A stretch of DNA of 23,469 nucleotides from assembly GCA_945874855.1 (NCBI GenBank), contig CAMCIP010000004.1, forward strand, positions 1 through 23,469, in the 5' to 3' direction. Below the pieces are notes generated by a model. The model did not search any database. It saw nothing but the letters and a program-made list of their open reading frames with translations, and was not told the DNA's origin. This DNA is from Brevundimonas vancanneytii. GTDB taxonomy: Bacteria; Pseudomonadota; Alphaproteobacteria; Caulobacterales; Caulobacteraceae. How positions within the stretch are numbered: position 1 is the first letter of the stretch; the number at the start of each line of letters is the position of its first letter. This document shows, piece by piece, positions 22,639 to 23,469 of this stretch. The translations under genes were made by a program, and so were the position numbers.

Positions 22639-23469
22639 ATGGCCGCCGAAACCCCGCAGGAGGTCTTCAAGCGCGCCCTGGCCCATGCCGCGCGGGCCCT
22701 GGCCGAACAGGCCGAGCTGGAGGTGGCGTTCGGGTCCGACGGGCCCAAACTGGTCGGCCAGACCCTGACCCTGCCGCATCCGCCGCGTGACCCGTCGGGG
22801 CCGGAGGCGGCCAATGTGCGCGGTCAGGCGGACCGGATGGCCCTGCGGCTGGCCAATCACGACGCGGCCGTGCACGGGCGCGGACGCCCGGCGGACCTGC
22901 AGGCGGCCGAGGTCTATGACGCCCTGGAGCAGGCGCGGATCGAGGGCGTGGGCGCGCGGTCGCTGGCCGGGGTGCGGGCCAATCTCGACGCGGCCCTGCT
23001 GACCCGGATGGAACGGTCCGGCCTGCTGCGGCTGAACGATCCGGACCGGGTGCCGGTGGGCGAGGCCGTGTCCCTGCTGGTGCGCGAGCGTCTGACCGGC
23101 GTGCGCTCGCCCGACGGGGCCGGCGCCCTGCTGGACCTCGTCCGGGGCGATCTGGAGAGCAAGGCCGGGCGGGAGCTGGACGCCCTGGTCGAGGCCGCCG
23201 ACGACCAGGCCGACTTCACCCGGCGCATGAAGGCCGTTTTGCGGGCGCTGGATCTGGACCCCGGCGACGGGCGCGGCGACGACGCCTCTGACGAGGCCGG
23301 CGAGGACGAGCCCGACCCGCAGGACCCCGACGATCCCGATCCCCAGGACGAGGAGGAGGACGACGCCGGCGGCGGTGAGGGCCAGTCCATGGACGGCACG
23401 GCCGAGGAGGACGAGGGCCAGGGCGAGCGTCAGGCCCGGCCCGACGGCTCCCTGGCCGAGACCGAGGGC
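22639..23469 (+). CDS. cobT: Cobaltochelatase subunit CobT, N-terminal part
   Basis: The reading frame is open to the right edge, giving the first 277 residues. It matches the CobT subunit of the aerobic CobNST cobaltochelatase, which puts cobalt into hydrogenobyrinate diamide in vitamin B12 synthesis and forms a ring with the AAA+ subunit CobS. The N-terminal segment FKRALAHAARALAEQAELEVAF, the RLANHDAAVHGRGRPADLQA stretch and EQARIEGVGARSLAGVRANL are typical. The later part (about 215-277) is very rich in Asp, Glu and Pro, the acidic linker found before the VWA domain with its MIDAS metal site, which lies beyond the window. The start is the ATG five bases after the ileS stop; an overlapping GAGG is inside the gene, so ribosome entry may depend on ileS translation. 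Confidence 0.9.
   Translation, partial: MAAETPQEVFKRALAHAARALAEQAELEVAFGSDGPKLVGQTLTLPHPPRDPSGPEAANVRGQADRMALRLANHDAAVHGRGRPADLQAAEVYDALEQARIEGVGARSLAGVRANLDAALLTRMERSGLLRLNDPDRVPVGEAVSLLVRERLTGVRSPDGAGALLDLVRGDLESKAGRELDALVEAADDQADFTRRMKAVLRALDLDPGDGRGDDASDEAGEDEPDPQDPDDPDPQDEEEDDAGGGEGQSMDGTAEEDEGQGERQARPDGSLAETEG

Noticed and set aside
1..23469. tRNA or rRNA genes, phage attachment sites, complete insertion sequences
   Set aside because: No cloverleaf, rRNA motif, transposase or integrase was recognised by eye on either strand; a tRNAscan or ISfinder run would be decisive.

Overview
The window reads as chromosomal DNA of a GC-rich alphaproteobacterium of the order Caulobacterales, most likely Brevundimonas or a close relative. 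The evidence is the gene content: a GcrA cell-cycle regulator, a CpdR receiver protein, a PodJ-like polarity factor whose N-terminus is typical of Caulobacterales, TTAA-N7-TTAA CtrA-type boxes and GANTC (CcrM) sites. It is mostly core chromosome with several small intergenic insertions. Both ends cut a gene: the 3' part of hisC on the left, the 5' part of cobT on the right.

Layout. 1-1412 (+): end of hisC, then an uncharacterised 340-residue protein that overlaps it. 1469-7141 (-): a DUF3429 membrane protein, a palindromic repeat, a small membrane protein, a TIGR02186-type membrane-anchored protein overlapping a TauE/SafE sulfite exporter, and the large PodJ-like polar scaffold. 7142-7571: a divergent control region with CtrA-type boxes and a 65-residue membrane protein. 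7713-10139 (-): argF and argD, separated by the remains of a GxxExxxY gene. 10293-11883: repeat-rich DNA holding an ABC-2 permease and a GIY-YIG gene bracketed by duplicated hairpin repeats. 12039-12551 (+): gcrA, followed by a strong terminator. 12790-14096: cpdR (-) divergent from an N-formylglutamate amidohydrolase (+). 14112-14225 (-): a well-formed small-RNA transcription unit. 14341-15036 (-): a DUF599 protein. 15135-18028 (+): ppa, a HAD phosphatase, a MaoC hydratase and ribF. 18157-19476 (+): a secreted serine hydrolase that looks inserted. 19550-22633 (+): a possible Ile-rich leader peptide and ileS. 22639-end (+): cobT.

How it works together. gcrA, cpdR and podJ link the region to the DnaA-GcrA-CtrA cell-cycle circuit. 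The podJ and gcrA upstream regions share the 12-mer GTTCCTGTGGAC, and both carry TTAA-type CtrA motifs and a GANTC site. argD and argF supply two steps of arginine synthesis. The most interesting items are the sRNA gene, the shared promoter motif, the GIY-YIG/hairpin cassette with compensatory base changes, and the candidate ileS attenuator. I did not find convincing evidence of a wholly new multi-gene system.
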